Below, piece after piece: positions 60,739-64,000 of a stretch of DNA of 64,000 nucleotides. The DNA is taken from contig NZ_JAOQJN010000008.1 in assembly GCF_025567085.1 (NCBI RefSeq), positions 104,496 to 168,495 on the forward strand. The letters run 5' to 3'. Both the position numbers and the translations under genes were made by a program. Source of the DNA: Bovifimicola ammoniilytica (lineage in GTDB: Bacteria; Bacillota; Clostridia; Lachnospirales; Lachnospiraceae). The notes beneath the pieces were generated by a model. It did no database searches, was not told the DNA's origin, and saw only the letters and a list, made by a program, of their open reading frames with translations. Each line of letters opens with the position of its first letter. Position 1 is the first letter of the stretch.

Positions 60739-61779
60739 TTATAACGATTTCAAATGTTCAAGTGACATCTTTATTCCATTAATTTCAATGAACCCATTCT
60801 TGAACATTGACAAAACCTCCCTATTTTTTTCATCAAACCATATTGCTTCATTTCGATTTAGCATATATTCTATATTTCTCATCACCTTATCCGAAGTCAA
60901 TAGTTCTATGCCTTGGTTTCTATAATTTTTTTTAATTTCATCAATATTCTCTCCCATTTCACATAGAATCTTAAGTTTATCAATATCTTGGCAAATCATA
61001 TACTCATTCCAGATAGTATACCGTTGCTCAGATGTCATAACATACAAAAGAGTATTTTCATAGTAACTATCGAATCTTTTTTCTACATTCATAGACTTAA
61101 TTTTTTCTTTAGGATCTGCATCTTCATTTTTATTCCAATATGTAAACCAATCAAGTACAAAATCACTAAGTAGCGGATCTGAATCATATTTCAAATGATC
61201 ACGAAACGGTAGCAAATATTTCATATCCATCGGGTGAAACCGTTTGACAAAATCAACAATTGTTTTTCCAATAGCGATGCCCAACCATCTCTGATGTGGT
61301 TCCGCTTTCGCAGCTTCTACTAAAGGCTTTCCAAGAAAAAGATGATTTTCTTCATCCATTATAGATGCTCCAACAGAAATTGTACCTCTCAAAGGAATTT
61401 TCCTCTTTAATGCTTCACAAAAAACAATACTACATTTCTCCAAAAATCCACCAATCAGAGGTTGTAAAAAAGGATCTATTTCTATCCAAAGCAAAAAAGT
61501 ATCACTAAAAAATGCATGACTTAAGTCGTAGTTGATAATATGATATGGAGTATCGAAATCAGCCAAGTCAGACATTACATCATTCAAATTGCCAAACCTC
61601 TCTTTCTTACCAAACAAAGGATTACAGACAGTAATTGAAGTATAACTATCATTACACAATTTAATCATATCTGAATAATAAGTATAAACCTTTTGAAATT
61701 CTCCATCATTTAATAATTGTGATGTTCCCAATATATCAAAAAAGGCTATTAGTATTTGTTTTTCGTTAATTCTCTTCAT
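60739..61779 (-). CDS. Class III nucleotide-cyclase-like protein (Pycsar-like)
   Basis: A 346-residue soluble protein. The first 180 residues carry cyclase-like landmarks: ILIAFFDILGTS (Asp15, first metal site), HAFFSDTFLLWIEID (Asp93, second metal site), IPLRGTISVGAS (Arg131-Gly) and FLGKPLVEAAKAEPHQRWLGIAIG. The pattern FxDxxG / FSDT / RGxIxxG / GxxxxEA is that of the minimal cyclases used in Pycsar defence and related proteins. The remaining 165 residues are helical without a motif I know. ATG 61779 has GGAGAGAG 10 bases before it. It lies downstream of a DUF4062 gene on the same strand. Cyclase activity is inferred. Confidence 0.6.
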   Translation of the reverse strand: MKRINEKQILIAFFDILGTSQLLNDGEFQKVYTYYSDMIKLCNDSYTSITVCNPLFGKKERFGNLNDVMSDLADFDTPYHIINYDLSHAFFSDTFLLWIEIDPFLQPLIGGFLEKCSIVFCEALKRKIPLRGTISVGASIMDEENHLFLGKPLVEAAKAEPHQRWLGIAIGKTIVDFVKRFHPMDMKYLLPFRDHLKYDSDPLLSDFVLDWFTYWNKNEDADPKEKIKSMNVEKRFDSYYENTLLYVMTSEQRYTIWNEYMICQDIDKLKILCEMGENIDEIKKNYRNQGIELLTSDKVMRNIEYMLNRNEAIWFDEKNREVLSMFKNGFIEINGIKMSLEHLKSL

Positions 61780-62168
61780 AATTTCACTCTCTCCATGTGA
61801 ATTTTTCCAAAAATATAACACCACTTTGCAACTTATCATCATCAATGCTGAAACGCTTGCTTATAGTCCCCATATTGACATTTGAGTCGGAACATTCCAT
61901 TCATTTTTGTACCAACACTTTTTACGAAGTTACAAGGCATATAGATAATAGGTAATCCGATTAACATTGTCTATTGTGCAATGAAACTTCTACCATATCA
62001 GGATGAAAGCTTTTCTGATTACCAAGAAAAAAACACATAGGACTTCAGGTTTGCATTAACAAGGGCATATACCAGCAGACATTTTTTTTAGAAAGAATAT
62101 TATTTATTGTAAAATAGTGATATTATAACTATTATTATATTCTTCTTTTTCCATATTCTTTGAAAATC
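61780..62168. other. Spacer between DUF4062 gene and cyclase-like gene
   Basis: The 389 bases are AT-rich. On the plus strand a short open stretch (MKLLPYQDESFSDYQEKNT, from about 61980) ends quickly in a stop. I see no intact gene, no terminator with a clear T-run and no insertion sequence end. The cyclase gene may have its own promoter here, not resolved. Confidence 0.4.
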
Positions 62169-63227
62169 CTATTTTTGTATCATTTTAAGATTCCTAATTG
62201 TCAGTATACCCTTTTTGCCGTCTATATATATATTATTGAAAAACACAATAAAACATACTTGTGATATTTTTCTCCATGCACTTAGATCTCTTGTTGTAGA
62301 AGGAAGCCATATTTTGAAATGTTCTACCGCCCCGCTAACCTGTAATGTTCTATCAATTATCTTGTTTCGGATATCATCTTTTATTTCTAATTGGAAAGCT
62401 ACTATATCTCCACTACTTACCACATCAAATTCTAAAAAATATCCTGCTTCAAAAAAAGCAGACCAGTTATCGCAAGGAGTATATTCAAATAACGCCATTA
62501 CAAATTCCTGATTTCCCATTTTAGTTACATTGGTTATATCAATATCCACATCAAAGCTATTTCCATATGTTCTGATTTTCATAATATTGGAATCAGCATA
62601 TGAAGTGACCTTTTTTATATCATAGAACTTGGTATAATCATGAATTAAATCAACTTCTTTTCCCTGTAATATAGAATCGTCAAATCTTGTATTCTCACTC
62701 ACTTGGTTTACTTCATTCGCAAGCTCCGTTATAAGATAACGTGTAAGATGCATACTCACATAATAATTAAATTCTTCATCAGAACCATATACCACATAGA
62801 TTCCTCTATCCCTGTATTTTTCTTTAAAAGCCTGGATCTTTGCCTCTGCTTCCATATCAATTTCACTTTTCCGTACTGGCTTATCAGAAAAATATACAAA
62901 TACCTGTTTTCTCTTCTGTATCATTAATTCAATTTCTTCTATTGTTCCTGACTCATAATGTTGTGTTGGACTTCCTATTTTATTACCAAATATAGCAATA
63001 ATTGCATCCGATTTATCTAAAATCTGTTTATTAATAATGCTTTGTGGATAATCCCCTGCTTCTGGCATAACATTCTTTGACCAATACAATGTCTTAACAA
63101 AAATATCCATAGAAAAACCAATGGAATCATTTATATTATCCACAACTCTGTTGATAATCTCTATCTCTGTTTTCACATCGGAAGGACAGGAAATCATTAA
63201 TCTACATACCGGCATCTTCTTAAACAT
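62169..63227 (-). CDS. DUF4062 (TIR-like) protein with beta-rich C-terminal domain
   Basis: A 352-residue protein. Residues about 8-170 follow the DUF4062/TIR-like fold: CRLMISCPSDVKTEIEII, the aromatic YWSKNVMPEAGDYPQSIIN, SDAIIAIFGNKIGSP and ESGTIEEIELM (a Glu suited to NAD cleavage), then KQVFVYFSDKP. Residues about 185-352 are beta-rich, with KIRTYGNSFDVDIDITNV, WSAFFEAGYFLEFDVVSSGD and AWRKISQVCFIVFFNNIYID, resembling a jelly-roll carbohydrate- or ligand-binding domain. DUF4062 occurs in antiphage effectors. GAGGG precedes ATG 63227. It shares direction with the cyclase-like gene. Confidence 0.7.
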   Translation of the reverse strand: MFKKMPVCRLMISCPSDVKTEIEIINRVVDNINDSIGFSMDIFVKTLYWSKNVMPEAGDYPQSIINKQILDKSDAIIAIFGNKIGSPTQHYESGTIEEIELMIQKRKQVFVYFSDKPVRKSEIDMEAEAKIQAFKEKYRDRGIYVVYGSDEEFNYYVSMHLTRYLITELANEVNQVSENTRFDDSILQGKEVDLIHDYTKFYDIKKVTSYADSNIMKIRTYGNSFDVDIDITNVTKMGNQEFVMALFEYTPCDNWSAFFEAGYFLEFDVVSSGDIVAFQLEIKDDIRNKIIDRTLQVSGAVEHFKIWLPSTTRDLSAWRKISQVCFIVFFNNIYIDGKKGILTIRNLKMIQK

Positions 63228-63390
63228 AACTTTTCCCTCTTTGCGTTTTATTTAGTACAGCAGACTACTATAATTATTACCATAATACAACACTGCCTAC
63301 TTTTTTAAATTCTGAGATTTCATTCAACAACAACCAATTTTTTATTATATTATACCAGTTTTTTCTACTTTTTTAAATATATTTATTACA
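63228..63390. other. Upstream region of the DUF4062 gene
   Basis: AT-rich, with the probable promoter of the leftward DUF4062 gene. Nothing else is recognised before the IstB remnant begins near 63391. Confidence 0.4.
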
Positions 63391-63597
63391 AACTCACAAC
63401 GTTATGAAAAGAATAGTACGATAATTACAACAAATATGCCATTTTCAAAGTGGGGTGAATTCTTCGGTTCTGCAACACTAGCTAATGCAGTATTAGACCG
63501 ATTACTGCATCATTCCACTGTTATATCAATAAAAGGTCCGTCATACAGGCTCAAAGATAAGAAACTACTTTTTGAGTCGAATTCAAAGGAAGGTTAA
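63391..63597 (+). pseudogene. IstB-type IS21 helper ATPase, C-terminal remnant
   Basis: An open stretch without start reads NSQRYEKNSTIITTNMPFSK, WGEFFGSATLANAVLDRLLH, HSTVISIKGPSYRLKDKK and stops at 63597. RYExxSxIxTTNxPFxxW and the LDRLLHHS-x-V-I-x-I-x-G-x-SYR ending are diagnostic for IstB/DnaC-type ATPases of IS21 elements. The N-terminal Walker motifs and the IstA gene are absent. It marks an old IS21 insertion at the border of the DUF4062 region. Confidence 0.85.
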
Positions 63598-63645
63598 CGG
63601 ATAAAATGTATATTTTTATTTTCCCCAATGTACATTCTTATAGTA

Positions 63646-64000
63646 TCATTTACAGACCGAGCCGTTGACCGAAGTCATACCCGGCAGACAGATATTCATT
63701 TCCTTGGTAGGATCATAGGCTTTCACGGTGCTGTAGATATGGGCGAACATGGCGGTGGACGCTTCGCGGGTGGAGTAATCATCGCCTTTTTCCAAGTCGA
63801 TATCCACACCGCTGCACCAAGGGTACTTTTCCATGATGCGGACGAGTTCGGAGCAGTATTTATCCTGTGCGCCGTCCGTATTGTCGCGCAGTGCTTTGAA
63901 GATGGAGTTTGCACCGTCATTGGCAACGGTAAGCAGCCAACGGATGTGGGGCCATTTGTTGATGTAGGTCAGCATATTGCTGATAGCAACACCGCTCTCG
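63646..64000 (-). pseudogene. GH18-type phage/tail-associated gene fragment, higher GC
   Basis: The frame is open to the window edge and reads leftward ESGVAISNMLTYINKWPHIR, WLLTVANDGANSIFKALRDN, SELVRIMEKYPWCSGVDIDL, with EKGDD following. GVDIDLEKG matches the GH18 catalytic pattern DGxDxDxE, as in chitinase-like proteins of Firmicute prophage tails. It ends abruptly as MTSVNGSVCK at 63648; in intact relatives a longer domain would follow. Base composition is clearly richer in G+C than all the neighbouring sequence and drops at about 63653, which fits a recent insertion or recombination junction. Only the C-terminal side is visible, so the upstream part is unknown. Confidence 0.7.

Noticed and set aside
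1..64000. CRISPR arrays, rRNA genes, riboswitches of well-known classes
   Set aside because: I looked for regular direct repeats with unique spacers, rRNA core sequences and common riboswitch cores and saw none I could support.

Overview
The window reads as chromosomal DNA of a low-GC Firmicute. Strong GGAGG-type ribosome binding sites, AT-rich spacers, an rpsF-ssb-rpsR operon, a CvpA/DUF5711/LysM trio, a compact Tad pilus locus and FlxA-like proteins all point to Lachnospiraceae or a close relative. This placement is inferred from gene content; no rRNA is present. Most genes lie on the minus strand.

Layout. 0-3.2 kb: start of an aconitase-family hydratase, a MATE exporter, then rpsF-ssb-rpsR. 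3.4-10.6 kb: a small orphan gene, a YtrA-type GntR/ABC operon with a readable promoter-operator, an operon that makes an exported 146-residue protein plus a lipoprotein and a two-permease ABC system, and a DUF951 gene too short for most gene callers. 10.7-18 kb: an MMPL transporter and its repeat-rich partner face a TetR regulator across a double operator, followed by a soluble zinc-binding chemoreceptor. 18-25 kb: an MBOAT/DHHW acetylation operon, decayed IS1182 and IS200 pieces, TraX, an Ig-like surface protein, two XRE regulators and tRNA-Cys. 25-40 kb: housekeeping and envelope genes (CvpA, DUF5711, a dead-MPN/LysM protein, PTS IIC, sirtuin, pgi, murG, HIT, an orphan kinase, a flavodoxin-like/SCP2 fusion, rhomboid).

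39.8-50.2 kb is a Tad/Flp pilus locus transcribed leftward: TadZ, TadA, TadB, TadC, Flp pilin, a DUF5702 protein, two TadE-like proteins, prepilin peptidase and an FHA protein. 50.3-52.9 kb holds a DUF2508 gene, an SdpR/SdpI pair flanked by perfect palindromes, an XRE membrane regulator and a DUF3784-like protein.

53-64 kb is accessory DNA. An IS200/IS605 element, whose transposase carries an apparent one-base deletion, sits at the 3' end of a six-gene operon of FlxA-like, FliD-like and unassigned proteins. A LytTR two-component system lies just upstream. The same pair of 8-base direct repeats with 21-base spacing precedes both operons, so the LytTR regulator probably controls itself and the FlxA-like operon. 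Beyond it lie a class III nucleotide-cyclase-like gene (Pycsar-like motifs) and a DUF4062/TIR-like gene with a beta-rich C-terminal domain, a candidate antiphage module. They are bordered by a decayed IS21 helper gene and a higher-GC fragment of a phage GH18-type gene that runs off the window.

Start codons were moved from the longest open frame wherever a ribosome binding site clearly favoured an internal start. Family names, including DUF numbers, are from recognition of sequence patterns and were not checked by search.
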